A stretch of 64,000 bases of DNA from Streptomyces sp. CB01373 (GTDB lineage Bacteria; Actinomycetota; Actinomycetes; Streptomycetales; Streptomycetaceae): positions 124,001 through 188,000 of the forward strand of contig NZ_NNBK01000017.1 of assembly GCF_002803075.1 (NCBI RefSeq), given 5' to 3'. This document shows, piece after piece, positions 33,026-41,070 of this stretch. Numbering within the stretch: the stretch's first letter is position 1; each line of letters starts with the position of its first letter. The notes beneath the pieces were generated by a model, which did no database searches, had not been told where the DNA came from, and was given only the letters and a program-made list of their open reading frames with translations. A program made the translations under genes and the position numbers.

Positions 33026-33274
33026 TCACAGCCAGCTGTCGAACCGCCGGATGAACCAGGTCTTCACCAGCTGGGTGAGGACGCAGTACGCCAGCAGTGT
33101 GCCGATCAGCCACGGGAAGCAGCTCATGGGCAGCGGCTGCAGGCCGATGGACGCGCCGAGCGGGGTGAAGGGCAGTGCGACTCCGAAGGCCATCACGGCC
33201 GCCGTCATGACCATCACCGGCACGGACGCCCCGGACTGGATGAACGGGATCCTGCGGGTGCGGATCATATGCAC
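33026..33274 (-). pseudogene. mgtA remnant: C-terminus of a magnesium-translocating P-type ATPase
   Basis: The last 82 codons plus stop read VHMIRTRRIPFIQSGASVPV, then MVMTAAVMAFGVALPFTPLG, and end LTQLVKTWFIRRFDSWL. That is the C-terminal membrane region of MgtA/MgtB-type ATPases, with two transmembrane spans. The frame continues open beyond 33274 but is then antisense to an LCP-family gene fragment and no longer resembles MgtA. The phosphorylation and ATP-binding domains are absent, so the gene is a truncated relic with no function as a transporter. There is no start codon in a sensible position. The break lies at about 33275. Confidence 0.85.
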
Positions 33275-33871
33275 GATGGACATCGTCCTCGACAGCTCCT
33301 GGAACGTCCTCGACTTCGCCCAGCAGGCCACCAACCTCACCGGCGGGAACGTCGTGTTCCACACCCTGCCCATCGAGGCCTTCGCGACCCGCGACGGCCA
33401 GGAAGTCAACCTGGTGGACCCGGAGAAGATCAAGGCGATGGTGCGGCAGGAGTTCGGCGCGACCCCGTCGCCGACCGCCACCGCGGCGGGCGCCGCCACG
33501 GTCGCCCCCGCCACCGTCGACGTACACAACGGAAACGGCGCCGAGGGCGAGGCCCCCGCCGCGCTGTCCTACCTGGCCGGCCTCGGCTACACGGCCGGTA
33601 CGACCGGCAACGCGGCGGCGCGGCCCGCCACCACTGTCGCATACGGCCCCGGTGCTCAGCAGGCGGCGCAGCAGATCGCCGGTCGGTTCAAAGCCGCTGC
33701 CCGGCCGCCGCTTCGGCTCTGCCCGTCGGCCATGTCCTGGTCACCCTGGGCGAGAACTTCGCGCTGCCCGGTCCGCGGGCGTCGTCACCCGCCGCGACGG
33801 AGTCCGGCTCGTCGTCGCCCGCCGACTCGGGTCCCGCTGTGAAGGCGGGCGGCGTGCCGTGCGTCAACTGA
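33275..33871 (+). pseudogene. LytR-CpsA-Psr (LCP) family gene remnant, frameshifted
   Basis: From about 33282 the plus strand reads VLDSSWNVLDFAQQATNLTG, GNVVFHTLPIEAFATRDGQE, VNLVDPEKIKAM, then a LytR_C-type segment TVDVHNGNGAEGE...LAGLGYTAGTTGNAA. This is the C-terminal third of LCP proteins, enzymes that attach anionic polymers to peptidoglycan. The catalytic LCP domain is missing. Near 33690 the frame breaks; the expected end ASALPVGHVLVTLGENFALPG continues in another frame to the TGA at 33871, consistent with loss of one base. The 5' break coincides with the mgtA break, so the two relics were joined by one rearrangement or by deletions meeting here. Confidence 0.85.
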
Positions 33872-33928
33872 GTCGCTGACGCTCGTGCCGAACTCGGCCT
33901 GCGCGCAGTACCGTCTGACATACTTACT

Positions 33929-33938
33929 CTATTGCGCA
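33929..33938. promoter_or_regulatory. short palindrome in an AT-rich promoter region
   Basis: ATTGCGCAAT is a perfect 10-bp palindrome in a locally AT-rich stretch (33915-33950) about 95 bases upstream of the membrane-anchored protein gene at 34031. It could be a regulator site; function inferred from position only. Confidence 0.3.
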
Positions 33939-34030
33939 ATTGAACAAGTGTTGGGGTTCGCTCGTTCCCTCCGCACACCGACGTGGTTCCGGAGGCGGGG
34001 CGGTCGCTCCCTCGCAAGGAGGTCTCATCC

Positions 34031-35398
34031 ATGCCTGTTTCGCCACGGTCTCGCTTCGCCCGGGCCCTCGCCGCCGTGGGTGTGACAGCTCTTGTGGGGC
34101 TCGCCCCGCCGGCCTTCGGCGCGCCGTCGGCCGCGGACGCTGGCACGGGGGCCGTGGCGGACGCGTTCAAGAAGGGGCCGGTGTACGTCGATCCGCGGGC
34201 CGCGGGGGAGTTGCCGAAGTCCGCCGCCGACAAGCTCGCTGCGAAGATCGAGGCCGCGGACAAGCCGGTCTTCGTCGCGGTGCTGCCCCGGTCCGCCGAC
34301 TACCCGCAGGCGTCCCTGATGCCGGACCTGCGCTCACTCACCGGCATCAGCGGCGTGTACGCCGTGCGCCTGGGCGAGTTGTTCAACGCCAAGGCGGACC
34401 ATCAGGTGCTGTCCCAGAGCGCCGTCGACAACCTCCGGGGAGCGGTGCAGCGTTCCTACGCCTCGGACGCGGAGACACAGCTGAACGTGTTCGTCGACCA
34501 GGCCGTCAAGCAGGCGAAGGGCCACGCCCCTGCGTCCTGGAAGGACAGCGGTGAGGGCGGCTCCGGCAGCGGCGGACTGATGGTCGGCGGCCTGCTCGCG
34601 GCCGGGGCGGCCGGGGGCGGATACGCGCTGTACCGGCGGGCGAGGAAGCGGCGGGAGACGGAGCAGAGGGAGTTGGAGGCGCTGCGGGTGGTGGTGGACG
34701 AGGACATCACCGCCTTCGGCGAGGAACTGGACCGGCTGGCCTTCTCCCCGTCCGAGCCAGGGGCCACCGACGAGATGCGCAACGACTACTCCCACGCGCT
34801 CGACGCCTATGAGCTGGCCAAACAGCAGATGGCCGCCGCGGTCAGGCCGCAGGACGTGCAGCCGGTGACCGCCACGCTGGCCGACGGCCGCTTCGCCCTG
34901 GCCACCCTGGCCGCCCGCCGCGGTGGAACCCCCCTGCCCGAGCGTCGTGTGCCCTGCTTCTTCGACCCCCGTCACGGTCCCTCGGCCGACGATGTGAACT
35001 GGTGCCCGCCCGGCGGCGTGCCGCGGATGGTCCCCGCCTGTGCGGAGGACGCCGCCCGTGTCACTCAGGGCGGGCAGCCGATGACGCGCATGGTCGACAC
35101 CGGCCAGGGCGCCCAGCCGTACTGGAACGCCGGCCCGGCGTACGCGCCGTGGGCCGGCGGCTACTTCGGCGGCGCGGGCGCGGTGGTCGGCGGCCTGCTC
35201 GCCGGCACGCTGCTGGGCAGTCTGCTCAGCGCGCCCTCCGCCGTCGCCGGCTCCGGCGACGGCGTCCCGTCCGCCCCCGATCTGCCGGACGGCGGCGAGT
35301 TCTCCGGGGCGGACTTCAGGGCCTCCGACTTCGCGGGGGGATTCGACGGCGGTTTCGGGTCGGACGGCGGGAGTGACTTCGGCGGCGACTGGGAGTGA
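34031..35398 (+). CDS. secreted/membrane-anchored protein of unknown function with Gly/Asp/Phe-rich tail
   Basis: A 455-residue protein I do not recognise by name. It has a signal peptide (residues 1-30, ending PAFGAPSAADA), an extracytoplasmic domain with VYVDPRAAGELPKSAADKLAAKIEAADKPVFVAVLP, reminiscent of TPM-type phosphatase domains, and one membrane span at about 182-200 (GLMVGGLLAAGAAGGGYALY). A charged helical cytoplasmic domain follows (RRARKRRETEQRELEAL), then a hydrophobic segment near 390-410 and a tail rich in Gly, Asp and Phe (FSGADFRASDFAGGFDGGFG). ATG at 34031 has AAGGAGG eight bases upstream. A similar layout, DUF-type domain, span and aromatic/Gly-rich tail, is known in other actinobacterial membrane proteins without an assigned role. 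Confidence 0.8.
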   Translation: MPVSPRSRFARALAAVGVTALVGLAPPAFGAPSAADAGTGAVADAFKKGPVYVDPRAAGELPKSAADKLAAKIEAADKPVFVAVLPRSADYPQASLMPDLRSLTGISGVYAVRLGELFNAKADHQVLSQSAVDNLRGAVQRSYASDAETQLNVFVDQAVKQAKGHAPASWKDSGEGGSGSGGLMVGGLLAAGAAGGGYALYRRARKRRETEQRELEALRVVVDEDITAFGEELDRLAFSPSEPGATDEMRNDYSHALDAYELAKQQMAAAVRPQDVQPVTATLADGRFALATLAARRGGTPLPERRVPCFFDPRHGPSADDVNWCPPGGVPRMVPACAEDAARVTQGGQPMTRMVDTGQGAQPYWNAGPAYAPWAGGYFGGAGAVVGGLLAGTLLGSLLSAPSAVAGSGDGVPSAPDLPDGGEFSGADFRASDFAGGFDGGFGSDGGSDFGGDWE

Positions 35399-35477
35399 TC
35401 ACGCGACCCCCTCGGGGGACAGGCGGTCACTTGCCCAACAGGGCGACAGAGGTGAGAGATTCGGGAGGAGCGGAGCC

Positions 35478-35744
35478 GTGCCGTACACGACCACTGCCGA
35501 AGGCCTGCTGGAAGAACTGGCCAGGGGATGCCCGTCGCCGCCGGAAGAGCAGGTCCGGACCACCTACCGGCCGGTCGAGGTGGGTGACGGGGCCGGGTGG
35601 ACGTGGCCGGGCACCGTCACCGGATGGTGGACCAGCCCCGAGGGGGGCACCATGTGCCGGCTGAGACTGTCGGGGTGCGCCTCTTCACGCTGGGCGGACT
35701 TCGACCCCGACCGGATCGCCCTGCTGGTCCAGGGCGGCACCTGA
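35478..35744 (+). CDS. small hypothetical protein
   Basis: An 88-residue protein that I do not recognise. GTG at 35478 lies after GGGAGGAGCGG. The sequence begins PYTTTAEGLLEELARGCPSPPEE and has a Trp-rich centre (GWTWPGTVTGWWTSPEGGTMCRLRL) ending in WADFDPDRIALL, compatible with a small beta-barrel. No signal peptide or membrane span. It sits 79 bases after the preceding membrane protein gene on the same strand. Confidence 0.6.
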   Translation: MPYTTTAEGLLEELARGCPSPPEEQVRTTYRPVEVGDGAGWTWPGTVTGWWTSPEGGTMCRLRLSGCASSRWADFDPDRIALLVQGGT

Positions 35745-35869
35745 CGCCTTCCGCCGCGACCGGCGGCGAGTTCCGCTGTCGCTTCCGCCGGTCGAAGGCG
35801 CTCCGGGGTGCCGCGTCCGGATCCCGCGGGCGCTGCTGATCCCTCACAGGACGGCGCCGGCGGCCGTGG

Positions 35870-36322
35870 TCAGTCCCGCGGGCGGGCGGCAGCGGCGTCG
35901 GTCAGCAATCGGGCCAGATCCGCGGACAGACCGAGGTGGCGTACGAGCCAGGCGGTGTCATGGCCGCGGGCGGCGTAGGCCCACGCGATGTAGAGGTGGT
36001 TGAGGGAGGGCGCGCTCGGCCCCAGCAGACGGGGCCGGACCGCTTCCATGGGGAAGCCCTCCAGGGCGCGGGAGGTCAACGACGACCCGTCCATCACCTC
36101 CAGAACGCGGCGGCGAGCTTGCCGAGTGGCCTTGCGGTCCGCGCGCAGCACCACTGCGAGCAGGGCGAACGCCGTGACGGCCGCTCCCAGCAGGGCACCG
36201 CTGATGACCGGACGGTACGCCGCCGGGGCGGTGGCCAGTACGGTCATCTCCAGCGTGGTGAATGCGAGCACGCCGAGGACGGCGGTGCCGGCGCCGTCGC
36301 GCGGGTGAGGCAGAGCCTTCAT
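35870..36322 (-). CDS. small membrane protein, unknown function
   Basis: A 150-residue protein with two predicted spans, about residues 14-34 (AVLGVLAFTTLEMTVLATA) and 38-60 (PVISGALLGAAVTAFALLAVVL), then a soluble helical C-terminal half (ARRRVLEVMDGSSLTSRALEGFPMEAVRPRLLG). ATG at 36322 follows AAGGAGGG. Not recognised. The LNHLYIAWAYAARGHDTAWLVRHLGLSADLARLLTDAA segment looks like two helices. It is divergent from the oxidoreductase remnant, with a long palindrome in the gap, which may be its operator. Confidence 0.6.
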   Translation of the reverse strand: MKALPHPRDGAGTAVLGVLAFTTLEMTVLATAPAAYRPVISGALLGAAVTAFALLAVVLRADRKATRQARRRVLEVMDGSSLTSRALEGFPMEAVRPRLLGPSAPSLNHLYIAWAYAARGHDTAWLVRHLGLSADLARLLTDAAAARPRD

Positions 36323-36440
36323 CACCAGCCCTCCTTCCCTCTTTCCGTGCGACGGAGGCATGCGGCAGTGCGCACTTCGGCGCGCTGGAGCGCATGGGAC
36401 GGGACGACGAGGCGCCTCCTGCCGCCGTCCAGCAGCATAA

Positions 36441-36472
36441 CCCCGTACTTGCGTGATCGCGCAAGTATGGGG
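36441..36472. repeat. 32-base near-perfect palindrome
   Basis: CCCC, G, TACTTGCG (36446-36453), six-base centre TGATCG, CGCAAGTA (36460-36467), T, GGGG (36469-36472). All positions pair except one G/T pair, giving 12 paired bases on each side. It lies 119 bases upstream of the small membrane protein start and 144 bases upstream of the oxidoreductase remnant. The length and symmetry suggest a regulator binding site; a terminator is also possible. Confidence 0.6.
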
Positions 36473-36615
36473 TGCTGGGCTTCCTGCTGGGCAGGGCGCC
36501 GGGCCGGTGGCACCGCCGTCCTGGCGGTTCCTGCGGCCACGACGTGCGCCACGGCCCGTTCCGGGTACTCGGGAACACCGTCGCAGAGCCGAGGAACGAT
36601 CGGTCAGGAGCACTG

Positions 36616-36726
36616 ATGGCTGACTTCGGATACTTTCTGTCGTCCGAGGAGCACAACCCGGCAGAACTCGTTGAACAGGCCAGGATGGCCGAGCAGGCCG
36701 GTTTCACCTCCCTGTGGATCTCGTGA
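36616..36726 (+). pseudogene. 5' remnant of an F420-dependent LLM-class oxidoreductase gene
   Basis: ATG at 36616 with AGGAG upstream starts ADFGYFLSSEEHNPAELVEQ, then ARMAEQAGFTSLWIS, the exact opening of actinobacterial F420-dependent luciferase-like oxidoreductases (glucose-6-phosphate-dehydrogenase-like TIGR03557 type). In those the text goes on WISDHFHPWNDEQG; here a TGA follows at 36724 and the DNA beyond belongs to the 3' end of the convergent GH15 gene. About 300 residues are lost. The 36-residue peptide could be translated but cannot be an enzyme. Confidence 0.85.
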
Positions 36727-36754
36727 GGAGGGGGCGGGCGTGGTCGTGGACGGC

Positions 36755-38514
36755 TCAGCCCGCCCCGGCCAGCGTGGTGGCGGCCTCCAGGAGCAGCGCG
36801 TGGACGAACGCCTGCGGCAGGTTGCCGCGCATCTGGCGCTGGGCCACGTCGAACTCCTCCGCGTACAGACCAGGGGGGCCGCATGCGGCACGGTTGCGTT
36901 CGAACCAGCGCACCGCCTCCACGGCGTCGCCCTGCTGGTGCTCGGCCAGGGCCATGACGAACCCGCAGAGCAGGAAGGCCCCTTCGGCGTCCTGGAGCGG
37001 TCGCGTGCCGTGGCGGAAACGGTAGGCGAAGTGGTCCTGGACGAGGTCGGCGCGTACCGCGCGCAGGGTGGCCGTGGTGCGGGGGTCGTCGGCAGGCAGG
37101 GCGCCGCGGATGGCGGACAGCAGGAGCGCCGTGTCGACACGGGGATCGGACGGGGAGCGTTGCCAGCGGCCGGACGGATGCAGGCTGTCGGCGGCGGTCT
37201 CGGCGACGATCCGGTCCGCGAGCGCCGCCCACCGCGCTGCCGCCCCGGCGCTGCCCGCGGGCGCCGCCGCCGCGGCGGCACGCAGCCCTGCCGCGCAGAT
37301 CAGCCGGCTGTGCGCCCAGCGGTCCTTGTGCAGTTCCCAGATCCCGGCATCCCCGTCCCGGTAGTGGGCCTCGATGGCGTCGGCGGCGATGAGCGCGGCG
37401 CGCCAGGCCTCGGCGCCGATGCGGTCGTGGCGGACGCCGGCCGCGATCAGCAGCAGACTCTCGCCGAACACGTCCAGCTGGAACTGGCGGTTGACCCGGT
37501 TGCCGACCACGTCGAAGCCGCCCGGGTAGCCGGGCAGGTCGAGGGTGCGCTGGTCGGGCACCGGCCCAGCGGTCGCGGTGTAGGCGGGCGCGAGGCCGGG
37601 CCCGTGTTCGATCAGGCGCTCGGTGACGAACCGCAGCGAGCCGTCAAGGAGTTCGTACGGGCCGGTCGCCGCGGCGGACTGGCCGATGTAGGCCTGGTCG
37701 CGGATCCACACGTACCGGTAGTCGTAGTTGCGGCCCTCCTCGGCCCGCTCCGGCAGACTGGTCGTCGCGGCGGCCACGGTGCCGCCACCGGGCCCGACAT
37801 GCCGCTCAGCACCGCGTACGCGTGCCGGGCGTCGCGCACGCCCAGCGCGCCGCGCAGGTCGGGCACGCGCGCCGCCCATCCGGTCCCGGTGGCCCGCCAC
37901 AGCCGGTCGGCCGGCTCGGGTGCGGGAAGCGGCCGGTCCGAGAGTTCCAGGACCAGGTCGTGGTGGGTGCCGGCGGCCAGGCGCAACTCCGCGTGCAGCC
38001 CCGGGTGGTCCGGGCCCGCCGGTTCGGCGCCGGGCGCGCCCGTGAACCGGACGTACAGCTCGCCCGCCCGGCCCGTCCACCGGCCCTCCTCGTCCCGGCG
38101 CGGCTCGCTCAGCGGACGCCGGCCGAACCCCGCCGCCGGGTACAGCCGTACGCCGACCCGGGCGTCCCCGTCGACGGCCATGACCCGGCGCAGCACCGTG
38201 ACGCGGTGCGGATCGCCGGGGAGGGCGAGGGCCTCGCGGCACTCGACGATGCCGCCGGTCGTGATCCAGCGGCTGCGCCAGATGAGGCCGCCCTGCTCGT
38301 AGTAGCCGCCGTGCACGAACGGCTCGGCGGGCGTGACGGTGTACCAGCCGGGGCCGCCGATCAGGGCGGTGAAGACGGCGTCGCTGTCCCAGGCGGGCGC
38401 GCACATCCACACGATGTCGCCGCGCGGTCCCACCAGGGCGCCGCGCTCGCCGTCCGCGAGCAGGGCGTATTCGCGCAGCGTGTGCGGGGCGGGTACGCCG
38501 CCGGACGAGTTCAC
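36755..38514 (-). pseudogene. glycoside hydrolase family 15 gene split by a frameshift
   Basis: Two overlapping frames together encode a GH15-type (glucoamylase/trehalase-like) protein of about 586 residues, the usual length. The first runs from GTG 38514 (AAGGAG upstream) with LREYALLADGERGALVGPRGDIVWMCAPAWDSDAVF to about 37797 (AYAVLSGMSG). The second picks up GGGTVAAATTSLPERAEEGRNYDYRYVWIRDQAYIGQSAAA and continues through GDAGIWELHKDRWAHSRLICAAGL and NLPQAFVHALLLEAATTLA to the TGA at 36755. The shift is at the run TCGGGCCC (37791-37798): adding one base restores SGPGGG. Unrepaired, the protein is truncated before the catalytic barrel ends. It may be a genuine mutation or a sequencing error. 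Confidence 0.85.
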
Positions 38515-38657
38515 TGTTCCCACTCCTTCCCGGTCCCGGCGCGCCCGCGGTACCCGGTCGGCCGCCGTGACGTGAACACGGCTCATCGGCCCGACTGACC
38601 ACGGACGCCGCGGCGAAACCTCGCTCCCCTCCAGAGGCTCCCTTCCGCGAACCTTTC

Positions 38658-38691
38658 GATACATCGATGCATCGGATACATTCATGTATCG
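38658..38691. promoter_or_regulatory. stacked dyads upstream of the TetR gene (operator candidate)
   Basis: CGATACAT (38658-38665) leads into the 10-bp palindrome CGATGCATCG (38666-38675) and then GATACAT-TC-ATGTATC (38676-38691), a perfect 7-2-7 dyad. These recurrent CGATACAT-type half sites are AT-rich in an otherwise GC-rich region and end 17 bases before the TetR ATG, the expected place for an autoregulatory site controlling both the TetR gene and the divergent GH15 gene. Confidence 0.65.
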
Positions 38692-38707
38692 AACAGGGGG
38701 TGGCGGC

Positions 38708-39334
38708 ATGGCGGTCGAGGGTACGGAAAAGCGCGTCACCCGGCGCCGGCAGCGGACACGGGCCAACCTGCTCGACGCCGCCTTCACGGTGTTCGCCGCC
38801 AAGGGCTTCGGCCGGGTGTCGATCGAGGAGGTCTGCGAGGCCGCCGGCTACAGCAGGGGCGCCTTCTACTCCAACTTCGCCACCCTCGACGAGCTGTTCT
38901 TCGCCCTGTACCGGGACCGGGCCGAGCTGATCGCCGACCAGGTGGCCGGGGCGCTCGCCCTCGACGGCCCGGACCTCGACGTGTCCGCCGCCGTCGACCG
39001 GGTCACCGATGTGTTGCTCCTTGACCGGGACTGGCTCCTGGTCAAGACGGACTTCCTGGTGCACGCCGCCCGCGACACCGCCGTGGCGCAGACGCTGCTT
39101 GAGCACCGCGCGCGGCTGCGCCGTGCTGTCGCCGACCGGCTCTCCCGCGCCCGCACCCCGCTGCCCTCCGTCCTCGGCGGCGCCGACGGCGCCGCCCACG
39201 CGGTCGTCGCCGCGTACGACGGAGTCACCACCCAACTGCTGCTCGACAGGGACGTCGAGGGCGCCCGCGCCTGGCTCGGACAACTGCTCACGGCGCTGCT
39301 CACCGACGGCGGCACCCCCGTACGGACGAACTGA
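38708..39334 (+). CDS. TetR-family transcriptional regulator
   Basis: A 208-residue TetR-type repressor. The helix-turn-helix region is RTRANLLDAAFTVFAAKGFGRVSIEEVCEAAGYSRGAFYSNFATLDELFFALY (about residues 15-67). The C-terminal ligand-binding part is unclassified. ATG at 38708 follows GGGGGTGGCGG; an in-frame upstream ATG at 38684 falls within the operator and is less likely. It is followed after 17 bases by an FAD dehydrogenase on the same strand, probably co-transcribed, and is divergent from the broken GH15 gene. The dehydrogenase substrate or product is a likely effector. Confidence 0.93.
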   Translation: MAVEGTEKRVTRRRQRTRANLLDAAFTVFAAKGFGRVSIEEVCEAAGYSRGAFYSNFATLDELFFALYRDRAELIADQVAGALALDGPDLDVSAAVDRVTDVLLLDRDWLLVKTDFLVHAARDTAVAQTLLEHRARLRRAVADRLSRARTPLPSVLGGADGAAHAVVAAYDGVTTQLLLDRDVEGARAWLGQLLTALLTDGGTPVRTN

Positions 39335-39351
39335 GGAAGGGAACGGTCGCC

Positions 39352-41025
39352 ATGGACGTGGACGTCATCGTCGTCGGAGCCGGCCTCGCGGGCCTGGTCG
39401 CGGCGCACGAACTGACCAGCCGGGGCCGCAGGGTCGCCCTCGTCGACCAGGAGAACGCAGCCAACCTCGGCGGGCAGGCGTACTGGTCCTTCGGCGGGCT
39501 GTTCCTCGTCGACACCCCGCAGCAGCGCAGGCTCGGCGTCAAGGACTCCTTCGAGCTGGCCTGGAACGACTGGCAGGGCAGCGCCCGGTTCGACCGGCTG
39601 GGCGACGAGGACTCCTGGGCGGTGCGCTGGGCGCGCGCCTACGTCGAGTTCGCGGCGGGGGAGAAGCGGTCCTGGCTGGAAGGGCACGGCATCACGCTGC
39701 TGCCCACGGTCGGCTGGGCCGAGCGCGGCGATCTGCGCGCCGACGGCCACGGCAACTCCGTACCCCGCTTCCACATCGCCTGGGGCACCGGCACGGGCGT
39801 CGTGGAACCCTTCGCCGCGTACGCCCTCCAGGCCGAGCGCGACGGACTGCTCACCTTCCACCACCGTCACCGGGTCGACGAACTCGTCGTCCAGGACGGC
39901 GCCGTCCAGGGTGTGCGGGGCACGCTCCTCGCCGAGGACGACGCGCCCCGCGGCGCCGCCTCCAACCGCGAGGAGACCGGCGCGTTCGAGCTCACCGCGC
40001 AGGCCGTCGTCGTCACCACCGGCGGCATCGGCGCCGACCACGGCCTCGTGCGCCGCCACTGGCCCGAGCGGCTGGGCACCCCGCCGTCGCGGATGGTCAC
40101 CGGCGTCCCGGCGTACGTCGACGGCCGGATGCTGGACATCAGCGAGGAGGCCGGCGTACGGCTGGTCAACCGCGACCGCATGTGGCACTACACCGAGGGC
40201 CTGCGGAACTGGAACCCGGTCTGGCCCGGCCACGGCATCCGCATCCTGCCCGGCCCCTCCTCCCTCTGGCTGGACGCCCTCGGCCGCCGGCTGCCCGACC
40301 CCTGCCTGCCCGGCTACGACACGCTCGGCACCCTCAGGCACCTGCGCACCACCGAGGACATCGCCGGGTACGACCACTCCTGGTTCGTGCTGACCCGCAG
40401 GATCGTCGAGAAGGAGTTCGCCCTGTCGGGTTCCGAGCAGAACCCCGACATCACGGCCAGGGACCGCAAGGCCGTGCTGCGCGACCGGCTGCTCGGCAAG
40501 GGAGCGCCCGGACCCGTACGGGACTTCCTGCGGCACGGCGAGGACTTCCTGATCGCCGGCACCCTGGAGCAACTGGTCGAGAAGATGAACCGGTCGACCG
40601 GCAAGCCCCTCCTGGACGCCGCCGGGGTGCGGCGCCTGGTCGAGGCCCGCGACCTCCAGATCGCCAACCCCTACAGCAAGGACTCCCAGGTCCAGGGCAT
40701 CCACAACGCCCGCCGCTACATCGGCGACCGCCTCGGCCGGGTGGCCGCCCCGCACCGCATCCTGGACCCGGCGGCAGGACCGCTGATCGCCGTCAAGCTG
40801 CACATCCTGACCCGCAAGACGCTCGGCGGCATCCAGACCGACCTGGACTCGCGCGCCCTCGGCCGTGACGGGCGGGTGATCGACGGCCTCTACGCAGCCG
40901 GTGAGGTCGCCGGCTTCGGCGGCGGCGGCCTCCACGGCTACAACGCGCTGGAGGGCACCTTCCTCGGCGGGTGCCTGTTCTCCGGGCGCGCGGCGGGGCG
41001 TGCCGCCGCACGGCAGACCGCCTGA
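39352..41025 (+). CDS. FAD-binding dehydrogenase (succinate dehydrogenase/KstD-type flavoprotein fold)
   Basis: A 557-residue flavoprotein. VDVIVVGAGLAGLVAAHELTSRGRRVALVDQ is the dinucleotide-binding motif; ANLGGQAYWSFGGLFLVDTPQQRRLG is the characteristic second motif of a subgroup of actinobacterial FAD-binding dehydrogenases near ketosteroid dehydrogenases; TTGGIGADH lies near residue 222, and the C-terminal GLYAAGEVAGFGGGGLHGYNALEGTFLGGCLFSGRAAG closes the FAD site. No signal peptide. ATG at 39352 follows GAGGAAGGGAACGG. Probably a two-electron dehydrogenase acting on a steroid-like or alpha,beta-unsaturated substrate, but specificity is unknown. Co-transcribed with the TetR gene. Confidence 0.92.
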   Translation: MDVDVIVVGAGLAGLVAAHELTSRGRRVALVDQENAANLGGQAYWSFGGLFLVDTPQQRRLGVKDSFELAWNDWQGSARFDRLGDEDSWAVRWARAYVEFAAGEKRSWLEGHGITLLPTVGWAERGDLRADGHGNSVPRFHIAWGTGTGVVEPFAAYALQAERDGLLTFHHRHRVDELVVQDGAVQGVRGTLLAEDDAPRGAASNREETGAFELTAQAVVVTTGGIGADHGLVRRHWPERLGTPPSRMVTGVPAYVDGRMLDISEEAGVRLVNRDRMWHYTEGLRNWNPVWPGHGIRILPGPSSLWLDALGRRLPDPCLPGYDTLGTLRHLRTTEDIAGYDHSWFVLTRRIVEKEFALSGSEQNPDITARDRKAVLRDRLLGKGAPGPVRDFLRHGEDFLIAGTLEQLVEKMNRSTGKPLLDAAGVRRLVEARDLQIANPYSKDSQVQGIHNARRYIGDRLGRVAAPHRILDPAAGPLIAVKLHILTRKTLGGIQTDLDSRALGRDGRVIDGLYAAGEVAGFGGGGLHGYNALEGTFLGGCLFSGRAAGRAAARQTA

Positions 41026-41070
41026 GCGAGTGTCACGGCCCGCTCCCGCACGGCGCGGAGGCGGGCGGGC

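Noticed and set aside
33051..33842. 263-codon plus-strand frame as an intact LCP gene
   Set aside because: Its first half is antisense to the mgtA relic and not LCP-like, and its end is out of frame with the expected C-terminus; therefore called a remnant.
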